Shown here piece after piece: positions 9,074-20,617 of a DNA stretch of 64,000 nucleotides. Below the pieces are notes generated by a model, which was given only the letters and a program-made list of their open reading frames with translations, had not been told where the DNA came from and searched no databases. This DNA comes from Thiotrichales bacterium. Lineage in GTDB: Bacteria; Pseudomonadota; Gammaproteobacteria; Beggiatoales; Beggiatoaceae. The stretch is from contig JADGDE010000002.1 in assembly GCA_016745035.1 (NCBI GenBank), positions 310,433 through 374,432 on the forward strand, given 5' to 3'. A program made the translations under genes and the position numbers. How positions within the stretch are numbered: the stretch's first letter is position 1; each line of letters starts with the position of its first letter.

Positions 9074-10429
9074 CTATTTGCACTTGTCATGATATATTTC
9101 AGGCTTAACTCTGTCAAATACAGAAAAATCTATATTTTGGTTAAAACAATACATTTTTTCTTTATTATCCAATCCTTCTGCATGGTAGATCTTATTTTTA
9201 AGATCCATGTGGACTTGTAATGTTGTCCAGTAAAGAGGGACTTCATAATAGTTAATTCCATGAGCTTCAGATACATAACGTAAATTATTATTTTTATCAT
9301 AATGTTCGGCGGCAACAATATTCCAACTATCTTCATCAATATAAAAAGTTTGCTTCTTATATACATGATTTTTTCCTGTTTTTAATTCGGCATTTATAAT
9401 CCAAACCCTATGGATTTCATAACGTAATAGCTCTGGTTTAACAAAAAATGGAGTAAGAATGTCTTTATAGTTTAATTTATCACTATGAACCTTATAAGAA
9501 TTATATGGGATATATTTTTCTTGAGGCTCTTTGTAATAATCAAAACTCCAATTAAAGGAAGAAAAAGCTCCTTCTCCTGAATCATTAAACATATCATACT
9601 GACCATTGGTTCTAATATTTTCTCTACCGGGATAATGAGCTTCATTATAATCAAAATCGTATCCTTTCCCACTTATTTGATAGCATAGTTCACCTTTATC
9701 ACAATTAAAAACGCTATTATTACTTTTAGTTTTATCTAAAACATCATTTACTAATAAAATATTTTCATCTTCATTTATTTGTTTAAATTGAGCCCAGATG
9801 TTTTCATTTTCATTAAAATTAGGTTGGCTATATAAAAATGAAATTATAGTTTTTAGGGGAGGATGTATTATTTGTTTCTCATTTACAACAATAGCATCGC
9901 GCGAATATTCAATAACACTTCTTCCCCTATAATGAAATTTATGATTTAGCATAACTTCTATTGCTTTTTTAGGGAATCTAAATGGAATTGAAATTTTTGA
10001 ATTTTTCACCCCTGAATTATTGACCAGTTTAGCATTTTCTCCATTTTCTATAATAGCATTATGTACCTCATCAGAGAAATAAGCTGTTCTATGAGATTTA
10101 TAGATATACATCTTATAATTATTATATGTTTCAAAAAGTTTAATAGCTCCTTTTGTTAAAAGCCCCATGTTATTTTTATAATTATTTTTATCTATAAGAA
10201 AAATTGAATCTTCATTAAGGAAAGGATCTGGATGGTGCTCTCCTTCTGTATAATTTAAAGGAATTTTTATAATATCCTTTTCCCAATTAGGAATGTGAAG
10301 CCTTTCATTTTGATTTAGATTTCCAATCTTTTTTGAACCCATTGGAGTATATTCCATTTCATTTGCGTAAATGGTAGTAGGTAAAAAAATTATATTATAT
10401 AATATGAAAAAAATGAGATTTAATTGCAT
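9074..10429 (-). CDS. DUF1329 family protein (LolA/LolB-like fold), secreted
   Basis: 451 aa with a signal peptide ending near TTIYANEM. DUF1329 hallmarks are clear: the N-terminal YTPMGSKKIGN, the core YNSYKVHSDKLNYKDIL, then ELLRYEIHRVWIINAELK and YKKQTFYIDEDSWNI. By family knowledge this is an envelope protein usually encoded with a DUF1302 barrel and sometimes an RND (MMPL) pump, thought to handle hydrophobic cargo. The cargo here is unknown. It is the last of three minus-strand genes: the preceding gene's stop overlaps its start by 10 bp. Strongly AT-rich, part of the island. Confidence 0.85.
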   Translation of the reverse strand: MQLNLIFFILYNIIFLPTTIYANEMEYTPMGSKKIGNLNQNERLHIPNWEKDIIKIPLNYTEGEHHPDPFLNEDSIFLIDKNNYKNNMGLLTKGAIKLFETYNNYKMYIYKSHRTAYFSDEVHNAIIENGENAKLVNNSGVKNSKISIPFRFPKKAIEVMLNHKFHYRGRSVIEYSRDAIVVNEKQIIHPPLKTIISFLYSQPNFNENENIWAQFKQINEDENILLVNDVLDKTKSNNSVFNCDKGELCYQISGKGYDFDYNEAHYPGRENIRTNGQYDMFNDSGEGAFSSFNWSFDYYKEPQEKYIPYNSYKVHSDKLNYKDILTPFFVKPELLRYEIHRVWIINAELKTGKNHVYKKQTFYIDEDSWNIVAAEHYDKNNNLRYVSEAHGINYYEVPLYWTTLQVHMDLKNKIYHAEGLDNKEKMYCFNQNIDFSVFDRVKPEIYHDKCK

Positions 10430-10962
10430 GTTTTTATCCCTTTATGTTCTTTAACTAAGATCATATATGTTTTTTTTGGATCAAATCTTTTGTATGGCTT
10501 TATTTCACCTGATATTCCTATTTTTGATATCTTCATAGCAATACCTATCAATCCATCATCATGCTCTGAACTACATATATAAATTTCTGGTTTTTCATTT
10601 GGTTTATTTAATTTTTCAATTCTATCTAATTCATTAAAAAAAGGTTTAAATAATCTTTTTATCGGCTTTTTAATGTTATACCCCTGTACTAGGGAATCTA
10701 ATTCTCTTATTTTTGGTAGTCTTTCCTTTTTATTTTTATTTGCAATTTCTCTAGCATCATAACATGATGCTTGTCTAAAAGAATCTAAAAGCCATATTAT
10801 TTGAAATTTTTTATCTTTGACTTGTTTATTATTTTCAATAATAAACCTATCATTTAATGTGCAATCTTTTGAAAATGAATTTTTTGGTAAAATAAATATA
10901 AAATTAAACAATAAAAAATATATAATATATTTAATTACAGTAGATTTTCTAAAAAAAAGCAT
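10420..10962 (-). CDS. Secreted hypothetical protein
   Basis: 180-aa protein not recognised as a known family. Residues 12-31 form a hydrophobic signal segment (YIIYFLLFNFIFILP) followed by KNSFSKDC, a plausible cleavage region. The mature part is basic with four cysteines (around residues 33, 68, 129 and 179), suggesting disulfides in the periplasm. Its stop overlaps the start of the DUF1329 gene by 10 bp, and the DUF1566 gene lies 15 bp upstream, so the three are likely co-transcribed and translationally coupled. Confidence 0.7.
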   Translation of the reverse strand: MLFFRKSTVIKYIIYFLLFNFIFILPKNSFSKDCTLNDRFIIENNKQVKDKKFQIIWLLDSFRQASCYDAREIANKNKKERLPKIRELDSLVQGYNIKKPIKRLFKPFFNELDRIEKLNKPNEKPEIYICSSEHDDGLIGIAMKISKIGISGEIKPYKRFDPKKTYMILVKEHKGIKTCN

Positions 10963-10977
10963 AATATAAAATTCTAG

Positions 10978-11673
10978 TTATTTATTATATCTAACTAGTC
11001 TAATATATTTATAGTTGTCAATGCTACCATCCTTAACATATCCTGTCATAAAATCCACATATCTGGCTTCATTATTATGGTTGTCAGAAGACCAGTACCC
11101 TCCTCTCCTATTATAAGGATATAAAGTTGAATCAATATTATTTGGGCTTAGTTCTCTATTTAATAAATATTCTGATAATTCATCAGAAGTGGGGAGTCTC
11201 CAGTCATCAAAACCACAATACTTAGAATTATTAACTCTATCCAAATAATCTATCACATTACAAGGACTTTTATATCCTTGACGTTGAAAACATTTTTCAT
11301 AGTCATTAATGCCGGGATGTTTATTCCATCTATAAGTATCCTCTGGACTATGAAGATTAGAAGTGCTAGAACTACTCTTAATTTCCCAGACTAGATCGTA
11401 TCTATTATCTACAACACAAGAAAAATCTCTTGAATTAATCGATAGTTTATTTCCATTTTTATCAATTTTTATATAATTTTCTTTTTCATAATAGTTATAT
11501 ATTACAGTTATTGTAGATATAAAAAATAAAAATATTATAAAATAAAATATTTTCATACTATGTTTAGTATTTGATATAATTTTAAAAATTGCTGAAGAAA
11601 TTAACCCAATAAATACACCAGAAAATATAGACAAATAATTATTAATGATGATATTTGTAATAAAGTTAATCAT
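10978..11673 (-). CDS. Membrane-anchored DUF1566 (Lcl C-terminal-like) protein
   Basis: 231 aa. The N-terminal half has two hydrophobic segments (about residues 4-32 and 41-62). The C-terminal half carries the DUF1566 signature: LVWEIK, CGFDDWRLPTSDELSEYL, RGGYWSSDNH and RYVDFMTG, ending in YIRLVRY. DUF1566 domains are typically extracytoplasmic and adhesion- or recognition-like, with a C-type-lectin-related look; the exact role here is unknown. First gene of the minus-strand trio in the AT-rich island; a CCTCCC/GGGAGGGAG-type ribosome-binding site is visible just upstream of its ATG. Confidence 0.75.
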   Translation of the reverse strand: MINFITNIIINNYLSIFSGVFIGLISSAIFKIISNTKHSMKIFYFIIFLFFISTITVIYNYYEKENYIKIDKNGNKLSINSRDFSCVVDNRYDLVWEIKSSSSTSNLHSPEDTYRWNKHPGINDYEKCFQRQGYKSPCNVIDYLDRVNNSKYCGFDDWRLPTSDELSEYLLNRELSPNNIDSTLYPYNRRGGYWSSDNHNNEARYVDFMTGYVKDGSIDNYKYIRLVRYNK

Positions 11674-11700
11674 TTCTCCCTCCCTTTAAGTTTTATTGAG

Positions 11701-11721
11701 CACGTAGCACGTAGCACGTAG
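11701..11721. repeat. Three tandem copies of CACGTAG
   Basis: Perfect triplicate heptamer in the 88-bp gap that separates the AT-rich island from the SNF2 gene. It marks the composition boundary. It is too short to be a CRISPR array and no function is evident. Confidence 0.8.
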
Positions 11722-11761
11722 GTCGCATAAGTGCAGCGCCATGCGACATCAATGGCGCAGT

Positions 11762-14700
11762 CTACAACGGCTCAAACAAGGCCAACAAATCCGTGGCTTC
11801 AAAACTTTGGCTGTTTTGTTGGGTAAACAAAGCATCGGCGAGTTGTTGTTTACGCTCTTGTAGGTCTTGGATTTTCTCTTCGATGCTGTGTTTGGCAAAC
11901 AGTTTATAGACAAATACGGGTTTGTCTTGTCCGATACGATAAACGCGGTCGGTGGCTTGGTTTTCTACCGCTGGGTTCCACCACGGGTCGTAGTGGATGA
12001 CGGTGTCGGCGGCGGTGAGGTTTAGCCCTGTGCCACCGGCTTTGAGGCTGATTAAAAACAGCGGCACTTCTTTATTTTGGAAGCTTTCGATGGCTTTTTG
12101 GCGGTCGCGGGTTTGCCCGGTGAGTTTGCTGTAGCGGATGCCTTTGGCTTTGACGGCTTTTTCTATCAAGTTCAACATGCTGGTGAACTGGGAAAACAAG
12201 AGGATGCGCCGCCCTTCTTCGAGCATTTCTGGCAACAGTTCCATTAGCATATTTAGCTTCGCCGATTCGGTGACTTCCTCGGCGGCTTTAAGTTTTAATA
12301 AGCGCGGGTCGCAGCAAATTTGTCTGAGTTTGAGTAGGGCATCAAGAATGATAATGTGATTTTTAGCGATGCCTTTTTGATTAATCAGTTGCTGAATTTT
12401 CTCGTGCATACTCAAACGAATAGTTTCGTATAAATCGCGTTGTCCGCCTTCTAAAGGTACGCTGCGGATAATGGTGGTTTTCTTCGGTAGCTCAGTGACC
12501 ACCGCTTCTTTGGTGCGCCGGAGCATAAAGGGAGCAATGCGTTGGTTGAGAATTTGTTGCCGTTGGGCATCTTGGTTTTTTTCAATCGGCTGGCGGAACA
12601 GTTGTTGAAATTTGGCTAAATCGCCGAGTAAGCCCGGTAATAAGAAGTTAAACAACGACCATAATTCACCCAAATGGTTTTCCATCGGCGTGCCTGTGAG
12701 GCAGAGACGGTGGCGGGCGTGCAGTTGTTGCACTAACAGCGTTGCCTTGGCTTTGGGGTTTTTGATGTTTTGCGCTTCGTCCAAAATCAAGTAATGGTAA
12801 TGCTGGGCGAGTAGGGCATCTTTGTCGCGCAATAGCAGCGAGTAGGTAGTCAGAACAAGGTCGTATTCGGACAGGTTATCGTGATGCTGGTGGCGTTCGT
12901 TGCCATGCAATATCAAGACGCGCAAATCGGGGGCGAATTGTTTGCATTCCATAAACCAGTTGTACATCAAGCTGGTCGGCGCGATGACGAGGCAAGGTTG
13001 GGTTAAGCGCCCTTGTTCTTTTTCCAGTAGCACATGAGCGAGGGCTTGGATGGTTTTACCCAGCCCCATGTCGTCAGCGAGAATGCCGCCGAGGTTGTAG
13101 TGGCGTAGGAATTGTAGCCAACTGATGCCAAAATGTTGGTAGCCGCGCAATTCGGTTTTAAAGCCTTTGGGCGGGTCAACCAATTCGATGCCTTGGAAGT
13201 TTTGTAGCCGTTGCCCTAAAAGCCTAAGTTTATCGCCACCAAACCAGCGTAAGCGCCCAGCTTGCATACTTTTTTCAAATTCGTTGAGTTGATTGGCTTG
13301 CAGGTTAAACAGTTGCAATTGTCCGCTAGGGTTGAGCGGGGTTTTGCTCATTAGTTCGGTCAGTGCGGTGAGAATATGGCGAATTTGCTGCACCGGAATC
13401 GGCAATATACGTTTGTCGGGCAAGGTTAGACTGATGCGGTGCTCATCGGGCAGGCTCTCTAAGTGTCCTAAAATATCTTGTTGTTCGACAGTGTGTAGCC
13501 AATCGACCAGCAACGGCAGTAGGTTGCGTTTTTTGCCACCTAGATACACGCCCAGCTCTAAATCAAACCAGTCTTGTTGTTTTTCTTGTTCGTTGATTTG
13601 AATATACCAGTCTTCCAGCTCTTCAGCTTCGACAGTTTGGTAGGGGTAGTCGTCGTCGATGTCGATGTGCCAGCCTTCTTCACGCAATTTGGGGATTTCG
13701 TAAAGGCTAAAGTCGAGCAGCCGTTGTTCGACTTTTTTGTCTAAAGGCCAATTTAAGGTTTCGATTAAATAGTTATGCTGTAAGCTTTTCGGCAGTTTGA
13801 GATGCTTGGTCAGCGGGTGTTTAGCCAGTATTTGCCAGTTTTTGTTGTGTAGGGTTTGCCCGGCGAGTTTTTCTTGTTTTAAATCACGTTTAATTTTAAT
13901 CAGTTGTTGGCTAGTTAAATCGTAGTGATGCAAAATGGGGCTGTTGTTGCCTGCGGGCAATAGCGGCGTGTTGCGGTATTGGAACGATAAAACCGCGCAA
14001 GGCAATTCGATATGATCATCCTCATAGCGCCATGCTTGGCTTTCGGGCACATCTAGGGCGAGTTTAAATAAGCGTAAGTGAAACAGCGGCGTGCTTTCGA
14101 TGGTTTTCGCCACCGTGAGATTCAGCGGGCTAGGCAAGCCGATTTGATGCTTTTGAAAATACTGTTGCACGGTGTCGATTTCGTGCGGGGCAATGGCGGG
14201 CGCTTGTAGCAAAGCCGTTGCCATTTCGTCGGGAAATGGGGTGCTAATATGTCCACAACTTTGGCTGTTTAAGTCAATATAGCAAGGCGGTGTGGTGGGT
14301 AAAATGGAATCAACAGCGGGGCTTAATTCATAGCTAAGGCTTTGTTTGCCATCGGGTTCGATTTGCCATTGAATCGTCGCCGGGCGCTCTTCTCCCCAGC
14401 GTAACAGGGTTTGGTGATGCGATTCCCAATAGCAACGTCCGGTTTGGCTTAGGTTTTGTAGCAAGGCCGGAATTGCCGCACCTTCAAGTTGATAACGGTC
14501 TATCTGTGTCTCATCGAGCCGAAATGGTGCGAGCGAGGCGAGAATCAAGTGGTCGATGGGGCGAATATAACCGGCTTGTAAGCTGTTAAAGCGCTGGCTT
14601 TGGCCATAGCCGCCTTGTTTGAGTCGGCGCACGGAAATCAGCCGTAATTGTAAACATGCCTTATGTTCTTCTTCGTTTTCACTCAGATTTAAAATATACA

Positions 14701-15160
14701 CCAAACGCTGACGCAATTTGCTCGGATAGGCATTGGCATCGAGTAGCAGGCGTTCTTGTTCTAATTGTCCGAGCCAGTTGGATAGGGCTGGGTTGACTGT
14801 TTGATGGCTGCTTTTTTTATTGCTGGCACGGCTTGGGGCTTTTTTCGGGGTTTGATCGCCGTGGGCAAGGCTGTGGAGCAAAACCGCTACCACATGCTTG
14901 CACTGGTAGCCCAACGCGCAACTGCATTGCGGCTCGAAGCTGACTTGTCCTTTTTTACGCGCAACAAGGATCTCAACTTGATAGAAACCTGCCTTGGTGC
15001 TTTTGACTTTGGCGAGAATCCGCTGTTGATTGGTGTTAATTTGTTCAAATTGCAGCGTCTCAACCTGTCCTGATAGCCAGTAAGCTTTGCCTTTTTGAAA
15101 AGCAGGAAAAGGAATGGTTTGACGAATGTCAGTTTCGGTGAATAATAAAGGCAAGGACAA
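11762..15160 (-). CDS. SNF2-family helicase with SWIM zinc finger
   Basis: 1132-aa bacterial Snf2/RapA-type DNA translocase. An N-terminal SWIM zinc finger has Cys79, Cys81, Cys87 and His89 (CSCALGYQCKH). The helicase core covers roughly residues 660-1110: Walker A GILADDMGLGKT (about 697), DEAQ box (about 793), LTGTPMEN, and the second lobe with SLKAGGTGLNLT and the arginine-finger segment ATDRVYRIGQ. Such proteins remodel protein-DNA or RNA polymerase complexes; the exact target is unknown. It starts with TTG at 15160, but a TTG at 15154 has better spacing from the GAGAG ribosome-binding site. It lies 24 bp after sixA, as the last gene of a probable five-gene operon. Confidence 0.93.
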   Translation of the reverse strand: MSLPLLFTETDIRQTIPFPAFQKGKAYWLSGQVETLQFEQINTNQQRILAKVKSTKAGFYQVEILVARKKGQVSFEPQCSCALGYQCKHVVAVLLHSLAHGDQTPKKAPSRASNKKSSHQTVNPALSNWLGQLEQERLLLDANAYPSKLRQRLVYILNLSENEEEHKACLQLRLISVRRLKQGGYGQSQRFNSLQAGYIRPIDHLILASLAPFRLDETQIDRYQLEGAAIPALLQNLSQTGRCYWESHHQTLLRWGEERPATIQWQIEPDGKQSLSYELSPAVDSILPTTPPCYIDLNSQSCGHISTPFPDEMATALLQAPAIAPHEIDTVQQYFQKHQIGLPSPLNLTVAKTIESTPLFHLRLFKLALDVPESQAWRYEDDHIELPCAVLSFQYRNTPLLPAGNNSPILHHYDLTSQQLIKIKRDLKQEKLAGQTLHNKNWQILAKHPLTKHLKLPKSLQHNYLIETLNWPLDKKVEQRLLDFSLYEIPKLREEGWHIDIDDDYPYQTVEAEELEDWYIQINEQEKQQDWFDLELGVYLGGKKRNLLPLLVDWLHTVEQQDILGHLESLPDEHRISLTLPDKRILPIPVQQIRHILTALTELMSKTPLNPSGQLQLFNLQANQLNEFEKSMQAGRLRWFGGDKLRLLGQRLQNFQGIELVDPPKGFKTELRGYQHFGISWLQFLRHYNLGGILADDMGLGKTIQALAHVLLEKEQGRLTQPCLVIAPTSLMYNWFMECKQFAPDLRVLILHGNERHQHHDNLSEYDLVLTTYSLLLRDKDALLAQHYHYLILDEAQNIKNPKAKATLLVQQLHARHRLCLTGTPMENHLGELWSLFNFLLPGLLGDLAKFQQLFRQPIEKNQDAQRQQILNQRIAPFMLRRTKEAVVTELPKKTTIIRSVPLEGGQRDLYETIRLSMHEKIQQLINQKGIAKNHIIILDALLKLRQICCDPRLLKLKAAEEVTESAKLNMLMELLPEMLEEGRRILLFSQFTSMLNLIEKAVKAKGIRYSKLTGQTRDRQKAIESFQNKEVPLFLISLKAGGTGLNLTAADTVIHYDPWWNPAVENQATDRVYRIGQDKPVFVYKLFAKHSIEEKIQDLQERKQQLADALFTQQNSQSFEATDLLALFEPL

Positions 15161-15184
15161 CTCTCTTGTCAGCGGTAGAGTGGA

Positions 15185-16695
<1,511 letters not shown>

Positions 16696-19600
16696 TTATT
16701 CTCCTTGGTCTTTATCATCGGTTTTAGGCAGGTCGGTTTTTAAGCGAATCCCACGTTTACGCCCACTACCGGCTTTAGCCGCAGGTTTTTTCTCCGCTTC
16801 GGTTTTGGCAGGTTTTTCCGCTGCGCTGGCTTTGCTAGCGGGTTTCGCCGCGGCTTTTTTCGGCTGTGCTTTAGCGGGTTTTTCTGCTGCTTTTGGCGCT
16901 GCTGCCTCTGGCTTGTCAGCCGTTTTTTCAGGCTTAGGCTCTGCTTTAGGAGCAGGGGCTTTGGCTTGTTTCGGCGCAGGTGTCGGCGTTGGCGCAGGTT
17001 TGCTCACAGGGCTGGTCGGTGGGGGATTATTGGGTTTTTTCGTCAATAAACCTTTGATTAATTCAAACAGCATAATCACCACAGCGCGTACTAAGTAGAA
17101 CAGCATCAAGAAAACGCTCATGATTTTGGTCAACCAGCTATCGCCATCTTTTGCTGCTTGCTCGCGTTTTAAGCGTTCATCTTCAGGAATACCACAGTTT
17201 GGATCCAGTCCGGCGGCTTGGCAGAGCGAGTAGCCGAAGGTGATACAACCCAGCGGAATGACAATAAGTGTCAAAATGGTGGAGACCAAGACCCCAGAGA
17301 GCAAGGATATCGCCATGCCTTGGAAAATCGGGTCAGTCAAAATCACAGAGGAGCCACCGACCAGCGCAAAGGCGGTAATCATAATCGGACGAGTTCGCGT
17401 TTTACAAGCCAAAATCACCGCATCGTGAATCGAGGTACCGCGTTTTAATTCGAAAATAGAGTAATCCACCAACAGAATCGAGTTCCGAACGATAATCCCT
17501 GCCAATGCAATCCAGCCAATCATGGAGGTAGCGGTAAATTCAGCATCAGCAATCCAATGCGCGGGAATAATCCCCAGCAGCGTTAATGGAATCGGTGCCA
17601 TGATGATGGCAGGGACAATGAAGTTACCAAATAAACCCACCACGAGGATGTAAATCAAGATGATCGCGACCCCGAAAGCAATTCCCATATCGCGGAAGGT
17701 CTCGTAGGTGACTGTCCATTCACCTGTCCACTCGAAGGCTGGGTGATTGTCATCTTCTGGTGCACCGGTGTAATAACCAACTGCATCCGAGCCATCAGCA
17801 TTTTTATAGTCTTTGAGTTCTTCTTCGACTTCTAACATGCCATAAATAGGTGAACTTAAAGTATAGCTGTGGACATCGTTTTCCTCGACATGAACCCCAA
17901 CCGAATCACCGACTACGTATTCCACCCGGCGTAAGTTTTTATGATAGATTGCCCGATCTTGCGGAATGCGGACAAAATGCCCGAGTTCTGCCAAAGGCAA
18001 GGTGCTTTGACGGTTAATGGTCGGTACAGGAATATCATAAAGCTGGGTTAACTGTGAGCGTACTTCTAAAGGCACTTGCATAATCAAGAAAGTTGGCTCT
18101 AAACGACCCCCACCTTTAATATCGCCTAAACGGTGTTCACCCATCGCCATGGCTAAAGTTTGGTTAATCGCATTCACCGATACACCTTTACGGGTGGCTT
18201 TTTCGGTATCGACGACAAAATGCCAAATATCATGATCGGTGGGCACATAATTATCGACATCATCGAGAATTTCGGTATGGGCAAAAATATCGGTGAGTTT
18301 ATTAACTAACTCATCACGGCTCTTGTCATCGGGACCATAGACTTCGGCAACCACGGATTGTAATACGGGAGGACCTGGTGGCATTTCTACTACGGTCAAT
18401 TTCGCCGGGCTTTTCAAGCGCTGGGTGATTTTGGTCACGATCCGGCGCGCTTCTAGGGCAATTTCATGACTAGAGCGAGAGCGGTCGGCTTTGTCTTTGA
18501 GTTGCAAGTGAATATCTGCCTGCCAAGGACGGCTACGCAGATAGTAATGCCGTACCATGCCGTTAAAGTCGAACGGTTGAGACGTGCCGACATAGGTTTG
18601 TAAGGCCATTACTTCAGGAATATCGCGCAGTGCTTCGGCTAACTGATAGGTTAAGTTAGCCGTTACAGGTAAGGCTGTGCCCTCTGGCATGTCGATAAAA
18701 ACATTAAATTCAGGTTTATTATCCAGCGGTAGCATTTTCACTTCGACCATTTCGGTGTAGAACATCGAAATCGCGAGGAAGAAGGCGATAATTAAACCAA
18801 CTAAAAATATCCTGCCTTTTTTGGCACTGGTAATCAGTGGAGTTAAGATACGGCGGAAGAGTTTTTCTAGCCAAGTATCAACTTTATGCTCGAATTCTTC
18901 ACCTTTTTGCAATACTTCCATCGACGGTTTGAAAATCATTGCAAACCAAGGGGTGAAGATAAAGGCGGCAATTAAGGAAATAATCATCGCCACAGAACCG
19001 AGTGCTGGAATCGGCATCATATACGGTCCCATCATACCGCTGACAAAGCCCATAGGCAAGAGTGCTGCAACCACGGTAAAGGTGGCGAGAATGGTGGGAT
19101 TACCCACTTCGCGCACGGCATCGACCGCCGTTTCAGTGTCGTTATCTTCAGCTAAGAGCCAACGCCTGTAGATGTTTTCCATCACCACGATGGCATCGTC
19201 CACCAAAATACCAATAGAGAAAATCAGCGCGAATAAACTCACGCGGTCAATGGTAAAGCCGAGGATAAAAGCGGCAAATACGGTAACGAGAATCACCACT
19301 GGAATCACCAAAGTGACGACCACAGCAGGTCGCCAGCCCAGCGCAACCCAGACCAGAATGGTCACAGCACCGGTGGCAATAAAGAGTTTTTTAATCAGAC
19401 TGTTAACTTTATTATTGGCGGATTTACCATAATCACGGGTGACTTCCACATGGACATTATCAGGAATAATACGCCCTTTCATATTCTCTACTTGTTTGAG
19501 AATAGTATTGGCAACCGAAACACCATTAGTACCGATTTTTTTCGCAATCGCAATGGTGACCGCAGGTACGGCGTTGGCGGTGGGGATTTCTGTGCCTTCG

Positions 19601-20553
19601 GGGTGTGCTTGGTCGTAACGATAAGCTTGCCCGGTGTAATAGGTTACCATTTGTTTGGCAACTTCAGGGCCTTGTATTACGTTGGCAACATCGCGGATAT
19701 ATACAGGCATTCCTTGATGGCTACCGACAACTAAATTACCCACATCGGTGGCGGTGCGTAAAAAGTGTCCACTATAAACGGTGAGCTGTTGATCAGAGCT
19801 TTCAACATGACCGGTGGCAATTTCGGTGTTCGCCGCCTGCAAAACATTGGCAATTTGCTCAAGACCAATACCAAAGCCTGTGAGACGTTCGGGGATGATT
19901 TCAACCCGCATTTGTTCGGAACGACCACCGACAACAAAGCCTTGTCCAGTATCGGGAATCGCTTTTAAATCATTAAGAATATCAAGACCTAAACCGCGTA
20001 AAGAACCATCATCGAGTTCTTTTGACCACAGGGTTAGAGTGACAACAGGAACATCATCAATACCTTTAGGCTTAACGATGGGTTCAGAGACACCAGGGGG
20101 AATTTTGTCACGATAGCTTGAGAGTTTATCGTAGATTTTGAAAATGGATTTTTCCATTTCCTCACCGACTTTAAACTGTACGGTGATCATGCCATGCCCG
20201 TGCTCACTAACACCATAGACGTGTTTAACATCGGGAATTTCACTTAAAACAATCTGCAAAGGCTCAACTGCAAGGCTAGAGACTTGTTTGGCAGAAGCAC
20301 CGGGATAGGCGACGAAAACATCGACCATCGGTACAGATATTTGCGGATCTTCTTGTCTTGGTGTTAGTACCAAGCCCATGAGACCCATTGCCAACATGGC
20401 AATAAATAATAACGGTGATAAAGGCGAGTGAATAAAGGCTTTAGCCATTACCCCGGCAATACCTAAATCCTTTTCTGCCTCGGTTGCATCTACCTCAGCA
20501 TTTTTGTCCACAAGTTTTTGCGGCTGATCCTTCGCGTCGTGATTTTGTTCCAT
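16696..20553 (-). CDS. RND efflux permease with unusual C-terminal extension
   Basis: 1285-aa inner-membrane proton-driven RND transporter. The core (about residues 30-1110) has the N-terminal transmembrane segment, two periplasmic porter domains, and the TM4 pair SIGILVDDAIVVMENIYRRW with the key Asp-Asp. The family is usually 1020-1100 aa. Here the last core helix is followed by a cytoplasmic stretch, an extra hydrophobic segment (IMSVFLMLFYLVRAVVIMLF) and a tail of about 120 residues rich in Pro, Ala and Lys, ending in basic GSGRKRGIRLK. It is paired with the adaptor gene 64 bp upstream; no TolC-type channel is in the window. Substrate unknown; it belongs to the broad acriflavin-resistance (AcrB-like) family, not clearly the metal CusA group. 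Confidence 0.93.
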   Translation of the reverse strand: MEQNHDAKDQPQKLVDKNAEVDATEAEKDLGIAGVMAKAFIHSPLSPLLFIAMLAMGLMGLVLTPRQEDPQISVPMVDVFVAYPGASAKQVSSLAVEPLQIVLSEIPDVKHVYGVSEHGHGMITVQFKVGEEMEKSIFKIYDKLSSYRDKIPPGVSEPIVKPKGIDDVPVVTLTLWSKELDDGSLRGLGLDILNDLKAIPDTGQGFVVGGRSEQMRVEIIPERLTGFGIGLEQIANVLQAANTEIATGHVESSDQQLTVYSGHFLRTATDVGNLVVGSHQGMPVYIRDVANVIQGPEVAKQMVTYYTGQAYRYDQAHPEGTEIPTANAVPAVTIAIAKKIGTNGVSVANTILKQVENMKGRIIPDNVHVEVTRDYGKSANNKVNSLIKKLFIATGAVTILVWVALGWRPAVVVTLVIPVVILVTVFAAFILGFTIDRVSLFALIFSIGILVDDAIVVMENIYRRWLLAEDNDTETAVDAVREVGNPTILATFTVVAALLPMGFVSGMMGPYMMPIPALGSVAMIISLIAAFIFTPWFAMIFKPSMEVLQKGEEFEHKVDTWLEKLFRRILTPLITSAKKGRIFLVGLIIAFFLAISMFYTEMVEVKMLPLDNKPEFNVFIDMPEGTALPVTANLTYQLAEALRDIPEVMALQTYVGTSQPFDFNGMVRHYYLRSRPWQADIHLQLKDKADRSRSSHEIALEARRIVTKITQRLKSPAKLTVVEMPPGPPVLQSVVAEVYGPDDKSRDELVNKLTDIFAHTEILDDVDNYVPTDHDIWHFVVDTEKATRKGVSVNAINQTLAMAMGEHRLGDIKGGGRLEPTFLIMQVPLEVRSQLTQLYDIPVPTINRQSTLPLAELGHFVRIPQDRAIYHKNLRRVEYVVGDSVGVHVEENDVHSYTLSSPIYGMLEVEEELKDYKNADGSDAVGYYTGAPEDDNHPAFEWTGEWTVTYETFRDMGIAFGVAIILIYILVVGLFGNFIVPAIIMAPIPLTLLGIIPAHWIADAEFTATSMIGWIALAGIIVRNSILLVDYSIFELKRGTSIHDAVILACKTRTRPIMITAFALVGGSSVILTDPIFQGMAISLLSGVLVSTILTLIVIPLGCITFGYSLCQAAGLDPNCGIPEDERLKREQAAKDGDSWLTKIMSVFLMLFYLVRAVVIMLFELIKGLLTKKPNNPPPTSPVSKPAPTPTPAPKQAKAPAPKAEPKPEKTADKPEAAAPKAAEKPAKAQPKKAAAKPASKASAAEKPAKTEAEKKPAAKAGSGRKRGIRLKTDLPKTDDKDQGE

Positions 20554-20617
20554 TGATAATCTACCTATGTACGTCGTCTATGATGTTCTACCTTAAAAGC
20601 GTGTTTGCTGAGATAGA

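Noticed and set aside
11701..11721. Short tandem repeats as a possible CRISPR array
   Set aside because: Only three 7-bp units without spacers; no cas genes are in the window.
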